Of a stretch of 6,636 bases of DNA, positions 1 to 5,322 are shown in pieces. This stretch comes from Pseudomonadota bacterium (GTDB lineage Bacteria; Pseudomonadota; Alphaproteobacteria; Rickettsiales; SXRF01). The notes beneath the pieces were generated by a model. It was not told the origin of the DNA. It searched no databases and saw only the letters and a program-made list of their open reading frames with translations. Every line of letters begins with the position of its first letter. Position 1 is the first letter of the stretch. Both the position numbers and the translations under genes were made by a program. Where the stretch lies: NCBI GenBank assembly GCA_028873275.1, contig JAGWLJ010000086.1:1-6636 (forward strand). Reading direction: 5' to 3'.

Positions 1-1
1 T

Positions 2-592
2 TATGACCGTTTTGCTAATAGAAAAATTACTTTTCCCGACAAGTCATTTATTCCTTCCTCTCTGCGAAAGCAAAACTATCGCGATTTCCTGGGCGGCATC
101 GGCGGAGCGATGTTTGTTGCTGGATTTGCGATCCGCTTTTTTGCTCCTTATGGCACTAAAGAGCTTGATATGCGGGAAGCATATGCCCACGCCACCGATA
201 CGCTGGCCAAGACGCCGCCGGAGAAACTGCCGCAACTGCTGGCCGATACCGCCGTCACGCTGAAGGAATCCCTGAAGGACAAGGAAAACATCACCTTCGG
301 CGAGATTTACACGCATATGAAGTCGGATCTCTACCGCTATCACCGCATCGGGCTGGACTCCAATAACGACATCGCCGCCGCGCCGCCAACGGAAATCGCT
401 GCCGCGCCCGACGGGCAAGCAGTCAAGGGTAGCGATGGGGCATCTCTGGAAATCCCCTATCAGCCTGCTTCCGAATCGCTCGCCGCGGCAGAACGCAAGC
501 CGCAGGATCGCGCCGCAGCGCCGGAGCCTTCGCATGTCGCGCAAGTGGCCAAATCCAAGGAAGCCTGCGCTCCCTGCATGCTGAGAAGCTAA
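2..592 (+). CDS. Unrecognised single-pass membrane protein, 5' end missing
   Basis: The reading frame is open from the left edge to TAA at 590-592, giving 196 visible residues. I do not recognise the family. An ATG exists at 110, but it lies inside a hydrophobic segment (FLGGIGGAMFVAGFAIRFF, encoded at about 87-143), and the residues before it (LRKQNYRD) look like the basic cytoplasmic flank of a membrane anchor. The GGAG before that ATG is only two bases away, too close for a normal ribosome binding site. I therefore infer that the true start is upstream of the window. Codons before about 90 are AT-rich, so a start at 110 is not excluded. After the membrane segment comes a charged, probably helical region (about 150-350), then an Ala/Pro-rich, low-complexity tail. 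It ends in a CAPC motif five residues before the stop, which could bind metal or form a disulfide. The topology would place most of the protein in the periplasm. High G/C at third codon positions after 170 supports real coding. Confidence 0.7.
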   Translation, partial: YDRFANRKITFPDKSFIPSSLRKQNYRDFLGGIGGAMFVAGFAIRFFAPYGTKELDMREAYAHATDTLAKTPPEKLPQLLADTAVTLKESLKDKENITFGEIYTHMKSDLYRYHRIGLDSNNDIAAAPPTEIAAAPDGQAVKGSDGASLEIPYQPASESLAAAERKPQDRAAAPEPSHVAQVAKSKEACAPCMLRS

Positions 593-604
593 CCCTCCAT
601 ATTT

Positions 605-622
605 TGTGGTAAATATACCACA
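605..622. promoter_or_regulatory. Perfect 18-bp palindrome, candidate operator
   Basis: TGTGGTA-AATA-TACCACA is a perfect inverted repeat (7-bp arms, 4-base AT centre), 13 bases past the stop of the preceding gene and about 27 bases upstream of the candidate -35 at 649. No run of T follows on the + strand, so it is a poor intrinsic terminator. Its size and position fit an operator for a dimeric regulator, and TGGT/ACCA half-sites occur among GntR-type operators. This assignment is inference only. It could also be a stabilising 3' hairpin of the upstream transcript. Confidence 0.4.
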
Positions 623-648
623 TCGCAGCGCAACCTGACGCTTAGCTA

Positions 649-676
649 TTGTAATCTTGCTCCATTGGGCTATACC
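649..676 (+). promoter_or_regulatory. Candidate sigma-70-type promoter for the small exported protein gene
   Basis: TTGTAA (649-654), a 16-base spacer and TATACC (671-676) resemble housekeeping -35 and -10 boxes. Transcription would begin near 683, leaving a leader of about 60 bases before the ATG at 746. The call rests on pattern match alone, but a promoter is expected here because the next gene has its own ribosome binding site and terminator. Confidence 0.4.
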
Positions 677-745
677 TTATCGCCATGTGCGGGCGATGTC
701 CGTGCTGCTATATGAATAACCCTCTAACGATAAAGGACTTATTCC

Positions 746-1027
746 ATGAAAAAGATCGCACTGGTTACCCTCGCTGCTGCCGCTCTGGCTCTGCCGGCTG
801 TTGCCAACGCTGGTGACATGAAGGCCCCGGCCGCCGCTCCGGCTGCTGCTGCCAAGGCCGATACCAAGGTTGAACTGAAGGACGGCTCCTGGGCGATGGT
901 GAAGGCCGATGGCTCCGTCACCGTCAGCAAGGACGGCGGCAAGACCTGGATGCCCGCTCCGGATGGCACCTGGATGTCCAAGGATGGCAAGACCACCATC
1001 ACCACCAAAGGTGGTAAGAAGGCCTAA
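746..1027 (+). CDS. Small exported protein with two internal DGxW repeats, function unknown
   Basis: 93 residues. AAAGGA (732-737) lies eight bases before the ATG, a strong ribosome binding site. Residues 1-22 form a clear Sec signal peptide: MKK, an Ala/Leu-rich core, and an A-N-A site with cleavage likely before Gly23. The mature protein of about 71 residues begins with an Ala/Pro-rich linker (26-39). Two imperfect repeats follow: 46-66, starting DGSW and ending KDGGK, and 73-92, starting DGTW and ending KGGKK. Each reads roughly DG-(S/T)-W, a second DG, a Thr/Val or Thr/Ile stretch that could form a beta strand, then GGK. There is no cysteine and no lipobox, so it is probably a soluble periplasmic or secreted protein. 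Its own promoter, good ribosome binding site and strong terminator suggest a monocistronic, possibly abundant product. I do not recognise a named family. Confidence 0.8.
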   Translation: MKKIALVTLAAAALALPAVANAGDMKAPAAAPAAAAKADTKVELKDGSWAMVKADGSVTVSKDGGKTWMPAPDGTWMSKDGKTTITTKGGKKA

Positions 1028-1047
1028 TACGCCTCCTGATTGGAATG

Positions 1048-1077
1048 AAAGGGCAGCCTTCGAGCTGCCCTTTTTTT
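1048..1077 (+). terminator. Rho-independent terminator
   Basis: GGGCAGC (1051-1057), a six-base loop CTTCGA and GCTGCCC (1064-1070) form a perfect 7-bp GC-rich stem followed by seven T (1071-1077). AAA at 1048-1050 can extend the pairing into the T run. It starts 20 bases past the stop at 1027 and ends the small exported protein transcript, insulating rpsB from it. Confidence 0.93.
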
Positions 1078-1088
1078 GTAAAAATCGC

Positions 1089-1116
1089 TTGCAGTACTCA
1101 TATATTCGGGTGTAAA
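1089..1116 (+). promoter_or_regulatory. Candidate promoter of the rpsB-tsf operon
   Basis: TTGCAG (1089-1094) and TGTAAA (1111-1116) are separated by 16 bases. TAAAAG at 1113-1118 is an alternative -10 with an 18-base spacer. It begins 11 bases after the upstream terminator, and no other gene feeds rpsB, so a promoter must lie between 1078 and the leader hairpins. The exact boxes are a guess from pattern. Confidence 0.4.
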
Positions 1117-1124
1117 AGGCTTTT

Positions 1125-1217
1125 CCCTCGCTTATGAGGGGTATTTCACAGGCGGAATGCGGCAGGAAGACGGTGTTTTCTGGCCCTCCGGTGCCCGAAA
1201 AGGTACATCGTTCCGCC
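1125..1217 (+). promoter_or_regulatory. Structured 5' leader of rpsB, possible S2 autoregulatory site
   Basis: Three pairings are visible. First, CCCTC (1125-1129) pairs with GAGGG (1136-1140) across a six-base loop. Second, GGCGGAA (1151-1157) pairs perfectly with TTCCGCC (1211-1217) and closes a larger domain. Third, inside that domain CAGGAAG (1163-1169) pairs with TTTTCTG (1176-1182) using G-U wobbles. The domain ends 15 bases before the AAGGA ribosome binding site (about 1233-1237). In E. coli, S2 represses its own operon by acting on the rpsB leader; whether this leader does the same is inference. No upstream reading frame that stops before rpsB is apparent. Confidence 0.4.
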
Positions 1218-1245
1218 GAGGCTTAACCGGAAAAGGAAAACTATT

Positions 1246-2160
1246 ATGGCATTACCCGCCTTCAACATGCACGAGCTCATCGAAGCCGGCGTGCATTTCG
1301 GCCACAAAACCAAACGCTGGAATCCGCGCATGGCACCCTATATTTACGGCGTGCGCAACGACATCCATATCATCGATCTTGGCAAAACCGTGCCGCTGCT
1401 GCACCAGGCGCTCTCCGCCGTGCGCGACACCGTGGCCAGGAACGGCCGCATCCTGTTCGTCGGCACCAAACGCCAGGCGCAGGACCCGATCGCCGAAGCC
1501 GCCAAGCGCTCCGGACAGTATTACATCAACCAACGCTGGCTGGGCGGATTGCTCACCAACTGGCACACCATCCAGGCCTCGATCAAGCGCTTGCGCAAGC
1601 TCGATGAACAGCTGAGCGGCCCCAATATCGGCTTCACCAAGAAGGAACTGCTCTCCATGCAGCGCCAAAAGGAAAAGCTGGAAGGAAGCCTCGGCGGCAT
1701 CAAGGACATGGGCGGCCTGCCGGATATGCTCTTCATCATCGACACCGGTAAAGAAGACCTGGCGGTAAAGGAAGCGCAAAAGCTGGAGATCCCCATTGTC
1801 GCCATCATCGACAGCAACTGCACCACCGACGGCATCACCTATCCGATTCCCGGCAACGATGATTCCACCCGCGCCATTCACCTCTATTGCCGCCTGATCT
1901 CCGACGCGGTGATCGATGGTATCCAGCAGAGCATGACCGCCACCGGTCAGGATCTGGGCGCCCGCGAGGACGTGACGGAAGTGCTGGCGATGGAAGGCGC
2001 GCAGCCTGCCGAAGCCGATTCCGCCGAGGCGAAAGCCAAAGAAGCCAAAGAGGAAGAAGCCGGCCGCAACAAAGGCAGCCGCAACAATCGCCGCGGCACT
2101 GGCGCTGCCAAGAAGCCCCCCACCGTGCAGGTGAAGAAGACGCCGGGGAAGAAAGCGTAA
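1246..2160 (+). CDS. rpsB: 30S ribosomal protein S2 with long C-terminal extension
   Basis: 304 residues. S2 joins the back of the small subunit late in assembly, between head and body, and is needed for S1 binding (family knowledge). Visible marks are MHELIEAGVHFGHKTKRWNP (8-27), the first S2 signature, and PDMLFIID plus the following helix to IPIVA (159-186), the second signature. DSNC then TDGITYPIPGND (189-206) matches the conserved segment near the C-terminal core. The coiled-coil insertion lies at about 108-150. E. coli S2 has 241 residues. Here residues 231-304 form an extra tail, first acidic and Ala/Glu-rich (about 252-272), then basic with Lys/Arg/Gly/Asn (274-304), probably disordered. 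Such tails occur in alphaproteobacteria. AAGGA lies about eight bases before the ATG, and the start matches the family N-terminus. It is the first gene of an operon with tsf. Confidence 0.98.
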   Translation: MALPAFNMHELIEAGVHFGHKTKRWNPRMAPYIYGVRNDIHIIDLGKTVPLLHQALSAVRDTVARNGRILFVGTKRQAQDPIAEAAKRSGQYYINQRWLGGLLTNWHTIQASIKRLRKLDEQLSGPNIGFTKKELLSMQRQKEKLEGSLGGIKDMGGLPDMLFIIDTGKEDLAVKEAQKLEIPIVAIIDSNCTTDGITYPIPGNDDSTRAIHLYCRLISDAVIDGIQQSMTATGQDLGAREDVTEVLAMEGAQPAEADSAEAKAKEAKEEEAGRNKGSRNNRRGTGAAKKPPTVQVKKTPGKKA

Positions 2161-2168
2161 CGCTGATT

Positions 2169-2247
2169 CCCGCATAAGTCTGCGGAGCAGACGCATTGCG
2201 GGGTCCGGTTCAATAACTCATACCAGACCCCGCAACATACTGCGGGG
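2169..2247 (+). promoter_or_regulatory. Alternative-hairpin region between rpsB and tsf, attenuator-like
   Basis: Four complementary segments fill this gap: A CCCGCA (2169-2174), B TTGCGGGGTC (2196-2205), C GACCCCGCAA (2226-2235) and D TGCGGGG (2241-2247). A can pair with B (6 bp), enclosing a perfect inner hairpin GTCTGC-GGA-GCAGAC (2178-2192). B can pair with C (10 bp, perfect). C can pair with D (7 bp, perfect, loop ACATAC). Thus A:B plus C:D competes with B:C. D ends three bases before AGGAG (2251-2255), the tsf ribosome binding site. No T run follows C:D, so control of tsf translation, mRNA processing or decay is more likely than intrinsic termination. The E. coli rpsB-tsf gap has also been described as carrying an attenuator-like structure. 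The pairings are visible; the switch is inference. A/C and B/D are also short direct repeats, so a REP-like origin is possible. Confidence 0.5.
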
Positions 2248-2261
2248 ATTAGGAGTACACC

Positions 2262-3191
2262 ATGACCACCATATCCGCCGACCAGATCAAAACACTCCGC
2301 GAAACCACCGGCGCCGGCATGCTCGACTGCCGCAAGGCGCTGGCCGAGAACAACGGCGACATGGAAGCCGCTATCGACTGGCTGCGCAAGAAGGGCCTGT
2401 CTGCCGCCGCCAAGAAATCCGGCCGCGTCGCCGCTGAGGGCGTAGTCGCCATTGCCGTCGAGGGAACCAACGGCGCCATTATCGAACTTAACTCCGAGAC
2501 CGATTTCGTCGCCCGCACCGAGCAGTTCCAGCAGCTGGCCGGCGTCACCGCGGAAACCGCGCTGCGCCACAGCATCGAGGATGTCGAAGAGTTGAAAAAC
2601 ACCGCCACCAGCTTCGGCAAAACCGTCGCCGAGGGCATCACCTGGGCGATCTCCAGCATCGGTGAGAACATCAACCTGCGCCGCAGCGCCATCCTCGGCG
2701 TCACCCAGGGCGTCGTCGCCAGCTACATCCACAACGCCGTCGCCCCCGGCATGGGCAAAATCGGCATCCTGGTCGCCGTGGAATCGCAGGGCGCCGACCC
2801 GGCCAGGCTCGAAGCCTTCGGCAGGCAGATCGCCATGCACATCGCCGCTGCCCGCCCGGAGGCGCTCACCACCGCCGATGTCGACGCCAGCAAGCTCGAT
2901 CGCGAGCGCGAAGTGTACCGCGAGCAGGCCAAAGCCTCCGGCAAGCCGCCGGAAGTAGTTGAAAAGATGGTCGAGGGCCGCATTCGTAAATATTACGAGG
3001 AAGTGGTGCTGCTCGAGCAGCTCTACGTCATCGACAACAAGACGAAGATCTCGCAGGTCGTCGCCAATGCCGCCAAGGATATCGGCGCGCCGGTGAAAAT
3101 CACTGGCTTCGTCCGCTTCCAGCTTGGCGAAGGCATCGAGAAGCAGCAGAACGATTTTGCGGCCGAAGTGGCAGCAGCGGCGGGGGCGTAG
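2262..3191 (+). CDS. tsf: Translation elongation factor Ts
   Basis: 309 residues. EF-Ts catalyses GDP release from EF-Tu in the cytoplasm and so regenerates EF-Tu-GTP for aminoacyl-tRNA delivery. The N-terminal helical domain (1-55) carries the signature LRETTGAGMLDCRKAL (12-27) and LRKKG (41-45). ELNSETDFVAR (75-85) contains the TDFV element (80-83), whose Asp and Phe insert next to the EF-Tu magnesium site in known structures. 'GRVAAEG' (54-60) and the total length fit the alphaproteobacterial form. The start follows AGGAG (2251-2255) at a six-base spacing. The gene lies 101 bases after rpsB and should be cotranscribed with it. Its stop (TAG, 3189-3191) is followed within six bases by an inverted repeat and then by the convergent rsmD. 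pyrH and frr, which commonly follow tsf, are absent here. Confidence 0.98.
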   Translation: MTTISADQIKTLRETTGAGMLDCRKALAENNGDMEAAIDWLRKKGLSAAAKKSGRVAAEGVVAIAVEGTNGAIIELNSETDFVARTEQFQQLAGVTAETALRHSIEDVEELKNTATSFGKTVAEGITWAISSIGENINLRRSAILGVTQGVVASYIHNAVAPGMGKIGILVAVESQGADPARLEAFGRQIAMHIAAARPEALTTADVDASKLDREREVYREQAKASGKPPEVVEKMVEGRIRKYYEEVVLLEQLYVIDNKTKISQVVANAAKDIGAPVKITGFVRFQLGEGIEKQQNDFAAEVAAAAGA

Positions 3192-3196
3192 TCGCC

Positions 3197-3273
3197 ATCA
3201 TCCTGGCGTAAGCCGGAATCCAGATTATTTCTCCTGCAAGAAAGAAGTGGATCCCGGCTTACGCCGGGATGAC
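3197..3273. repeat. Pair of inverted REP-like elements between tsf and rsmD
   Basis: The left arm (3197-3222) and the reverse complement of the right arm (3248-3273) agree at 23 of 26 bases, with 25 bases between them. Each arm is itself a hairpin. The right arm has a perfect 8-bp stem ATCCCGGC/GCCGGGAT around TTAC (GTAA, a GNRA-type loop, on the minus strand). The left arm, around GGCGTAAGCC, is a slightly degraded copy. The ATCCCGGCGTAAGCCGGGAT core is the style of repeat scattered between genes in many proteobacterial genomes. The pair sits between convergent genes and could stop or protect both transcripts, though no T run accompanies it. The right arm overlaps the 3' end of rsmD. Confidence 0.85.
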
Positions 3274-3825
3274 GATCAACTTCACAACTGCTCTGCCATA
3301 TTTGCGCTCATCAATAACGCTGAAGGAGGTAGGGATTTCCACCTTTTCCTTCGCGTCATGCTCGGCAATGATCAGCGCGTCTTTAGCGATCCAACCGCCG
3401 GCATGCAGGCTTTTCAGCGTCGGCTCAATCAGCCCCTTGAAATAAGGCGGATCAAGAAAAATCAATGAAAATGGCTTGCGGGCCTGCGGCAACTTCGTGG
3501 CATCGGCCAGCAGAAAATCGGCCGACTGCTCCTCATGCAACCGCTCGGCATTCTGGCGCGCGATAGCAATCGCCTCACGCGACTGATCGACAAACATGGC
3601 ATAATCCGCCCCGCGCGACAGCGCCTCCAGCCCGAAAGCGCCGGTGCCGCAGAACAGATCAAGCACGCGCTGCCCCTCGAATGAATGACCGTTCAGCCCA
3701 TGCTTGCCATGTGCCAGAATATTGAAAATGGCCTCGCGGGCGAAATCGGAGGTCGGGCGAATATCGCCAGTGTCCTTGCCCAGCTCGATGCGGCGGCCCT
3801 TATGCTTTCCGGCGATAATTCTCAT
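3259..3825 (-). CDS. rsmD: 16S rRNA (guanine966-N2)-methyltransferase RsmD
   Basis: 188 residues, the usual length. RsmD transfers a methyl group from S-adenosylmethionine to N2 of G966 of 16S rRNA in the assembling small subunit. The N-terminus MRIIAGKHKGRRI is typical. RPTSDFAREAIFN (23-35) is the conserved family segment. VLDLFCGTGAFGLEALSRGA (54-73) is the SAM-binding motif I. VDQS (79-82) provides the acidic ribose-binding residue, and LDPPY (124-128) is the N-methyltransferase catalytic motif. It lies downstream of rluB on the same strand. No Shine-Dalgarno sequence is visible before the ATG; the preceding bases belong to a repeat-like hairpin. The last codons (VIPA and stop) are supplied by the REP-like arm at 3248-3273. 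Confidence 0.96.
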   Translation of the reverse strand: MRIIAGKHKGRRIELGKDTGDIRPTSDFAREAIFNILAHGKHGLNGHSFEGQRVLDLFCGTGAFGLEALSRGADYAMFVDQSREAIAIARQNAERLHEEQSADFLLADATKLPQARKPFSLIFLDPPYFKGLIEPTLKSLHAGGWIAKDALIIAEHDAKEKVEIPTSFSVIDERKYGRAVVKLIVIPA

Positions 3826-3829
3826 GAAC

Positions 3830-3898
3830 GGTAATGGGAATTTCGGTCATTGGTCATTGGAAACATTCTATATTCTAATTACCGAAGTTCCAATTACC
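3830..3898. repeat. Heptamer-like AT-rich repeat hairpin between rluB and rsmD
   Basis: The gap between the two minus-strand genes consists of degenerate units such as GGTCATT GGTCATT (3846-3859) and, on the other strand, GGTGATT GGTAATT. The segment 3830-3851 and the reverse complement of 3877-3898 agree at 19 of 22 bases with a 25-base loop, so the transcript could fold into a long imperfect hairpin. Base composition is far lower in G+C than the flanking genes. It overlaps the last codon and stop of rluB and ends four bases before the rsmD start codon. It looks like an inserted or expanded intergenic repeat; its family is unknown to me. Confidence 0.65.
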
Positions 3899-4613
3899 AA
3901 TCACCAACAAACGACTTCAGCACCTTTCCGCTCACCTCTTTCACCTCGCCCTTGGGCAGGCCGCCCAGCTGGAACGGCCCGTAAGACAGGCGCAGCAGAC
4001 GGCTCACCTTGCAGCTGAAATGCTCGAAAATCTTGCGGATCTCGCGGTTCTTGCCTTCTTTCAGGGCGACGGTCAGCCAACTGTTGTCGCCTTTCTGGCT
4101 GTCGAGCGCCGCTTCGACGCTGCCGTAATGCACGCCGTCCACAACGACGCCTTTTTTCATCTCGGCCAGCATGGCAGGCGTGATGTTGCCGAAGACGCGC
4201 ACGCGGTAGCGCCGAATCCAGCCGGTGGAAGGCAGTTCGAGCTTGCGCGCCAGCGCGCCATCATTGGTCAGCAGCAGCAGGCCTTCCGAATTCAGGTCCA
4301 GCCGGCCAACGGAAATCACTCGGCCCAACTCTCTGGGCAGCGCGTCGAACACCGTGGGCCTGCCCTGCGGATCCTTATGTGTCGTCATCAGTCCGACCGG
4401 CTTGTGGTACAGCCACAACCGCGTTTCCTTGCGCCGCTGCAATAATTTTCCATCGACTTTGACGGCGTCGCTTTCGCTGACGTTGAAGGCAGGCGTGGTA
4501 ATTTTCCTGCCGCCGACCTGCACGCGCCCGGCCTTAATCCATTCCTCTGCCTCGCGACGCGAGCACAATCCGGCGCCGGCGAGGCGCTTGGCAAGGCGTT
4601 CCCCTTCAGGCAT
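3894..4613 (-). CDS. rluB: 23S rRNA pseudouridine synthase, RsuA/RluB family
   Basis: 239 residues. It isomerises a uridine in 23S rRNA to pseudouridine; E. coli RluB acts on U2605. The N-terminal S4 RNA-binding domain (about 3-60) contains RLAKRLAGAGLCSRREAEEW and GRVQVGG. The catalytic domain (about 64-235) has KPVGLMTTHKDPQGRPTVFD (71-90), the catalytic motif GRLDLNSEGLLLLTNDG with Asp106 as nucleophile, and the family segment KEGKNREIRKIF (185-196). It is near the minimum length for RluB and lacks long basic tails. The ATG overlaps the end of the upstream hydrolase gene by 8 nt (4606-4613), and AAAGG sits about nine bases before it, suggesting translational coupling. RluB fits better than RsuA by the KNREIRKIFEH segment and the rsmD neighbour, but RluE/RluF-type specificity cannot be excluded. 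Confidence 0.9.
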   Translation of the reverse strand: MPEGERLAKRLAGAGLCSRREAEEWIKAGRVQVGGRKITTPAFNVSESDAVKVDGKLLQRRKETRLWLYHKPVGLMTTHKDPQGRPTVFDALPRELGRVISVGRLDLNSEGLLLLTNDGALARKLELPSTGWIRRYRVRVFGNITPAMLAEMKKGVVVDGVHYGSVEAALDSQKGDNSWLTVALKEGKNREIRKIFEHFSCKVSRLLRLSYGPFQLGGLPKGEVKEVSGKVLKSFVGDW

Positions 4614-5322
4614 GGCGCGCCGCCTTTACGAACGCTGCCATAATCTTCTCATCCGCCGGCGTCACAAAATATTCCGGGTGCCACTGCACCCCAAGGCAGA
4701 AAGGATGAGCCGGTAGTTCAATGCCTTCGATGACGCCATCCGGCGCCATCGCATCAACAATCGCGCCCGGAGCGACTTTAGCCACCGCCTGGTGATGGGC
4801 GGAATTGACGGCGATGCTGTCCATGCCGAGAATAGCATGCAGCAGCGTGCCCGGTTTGACCGCCACGTAATGCCCCGGTTCGGTACGCGAATTCTTCTGC
4901 TCGTGCTCCAGCGCGTTTTCGACGCTGTCGGGGATATGCTGAATCAGCGTGCCACCCAGCACCACATTGAGCAATTGCTGGCCGCCGCAGATGCCGAGTA
5001 CGGGGATTTTCCGCTCGATAGCTCCTTTGGTCATGGCAAATTCGAACTGCGTGCGCCGATCCTTGGTTTTGACCGTCTCGTGCCTCCCGGATTCGCCGTA
5101 AAGCTCTGGAGAAACGTCAAAAGCCCCGCCGGTAATGACCAGCCCGTCCAGCAGTTCCAGATATTCCTCTACCCGTTCCACCTCATGCGGCAGGGGCAGC
5201 GGAATCGCCCCGAAGCGGCTGACCGCGCTGCAATAATTCTCCCGCAGGGCATACCACGGCATCTTGGAATACCCCCCGCTTTCCTCATAATCCAGGGTAA
5301 TGCCGATTAAGGGGGAAGCCAT
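4606..5322 (-). CDS. Class I glutamine amidotransferase-fold hydrolase, PuuD-like (peptidase C26)
   Basis: 238 residues, close to PuuD length. The family hydrolyses gamma-glutamyl bonds; PuuD cleaves gamma-glutamyl-GABA in putrescine breakdown. The N-terminus PLIGITLDYE and the segment LDGLVITGGAFDVSPELYGE (58-77) are typical of the C26 group. VLGICGGQQLLNVVLGGTLIQHI (108-130) is the nucleophile elbow with Cys112. NSAHHQAV (173-180) is the conserved substrate-side loop, and QWHPEY (213-218) supplies the catalytic His215 and Glu217. The catalytic triad is complete. The elbow reads GICGGQ where PuuD usually has GICRG, so the substrate may differ. There is no signal peptide, so it is cytoplasmic. 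GAGG (5330-5333, minus strand) lies seven bases before the ATG. It appears to be the first gene of an operon with rluB and rsmD; no polyamine genes are visible. The fold and mechanism are firm; the substrate is open. Confidence 0.88.
   Translation of the reverse strand: MASPLIGITLDYEESGGYSKMPWYALRENYCSAVSRFGAIPLPLPHEVERVEEYLELLDGLVITGGAFDVSPELYGESGRHETVKTKDRRTQFEFAMTKGAIERKIPVLGICGGQQLLNVVLGGTLIQHIPDSVENALEHEQKNSRTEPGHYVAVKPGTLLHAILGMDSIAVNSAHHQAVAKVAPGAIVDAMAPDGVIEGIELPAHPFCLGVQWHPEYFVTPADEKIMAAFVKAARHA

Noticed and set aside
44..544. Minus-strand frame of 166 codons opposite the first gene
   Set aside because: The Arg/Gly-rich product has no domain; codon third positions favour the + strand frame.
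1157..1245. Possible upstream reading frame in the rpsB leader starting at ATG 1157
   Set aside because: It has no stop before rpsB and no ribosome binding site; it continues out of frame through rpsB, so it is not a leader peptide.
1252..2196. Long minus-strand frame of 314 codons antisense to rpsB
   Set aside because: Its translation is low-complexity and matches no family; rpsB on the + strand is unambiguous. It is a shadow of high third-position G+C.
2226..2250. Intrinsic terminator between rpsB and tsf
   Set aside because: The hairpin 2228-2247 is strong, but ATTAGGAG follows rather than a T run, so I treat it as a possible translational element.
1947..2840. Minus-strand frame of 297 codons across rpsB and tsf
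   Set aside because: It spans two certain genes and their gap, with Gly/Asp/Ala-rich composition typical of antisense shadows.
3846..3898. CRISPR-like array
   Set aside because: The repeat units are about seven bases, degenerate, and without unique spacers.
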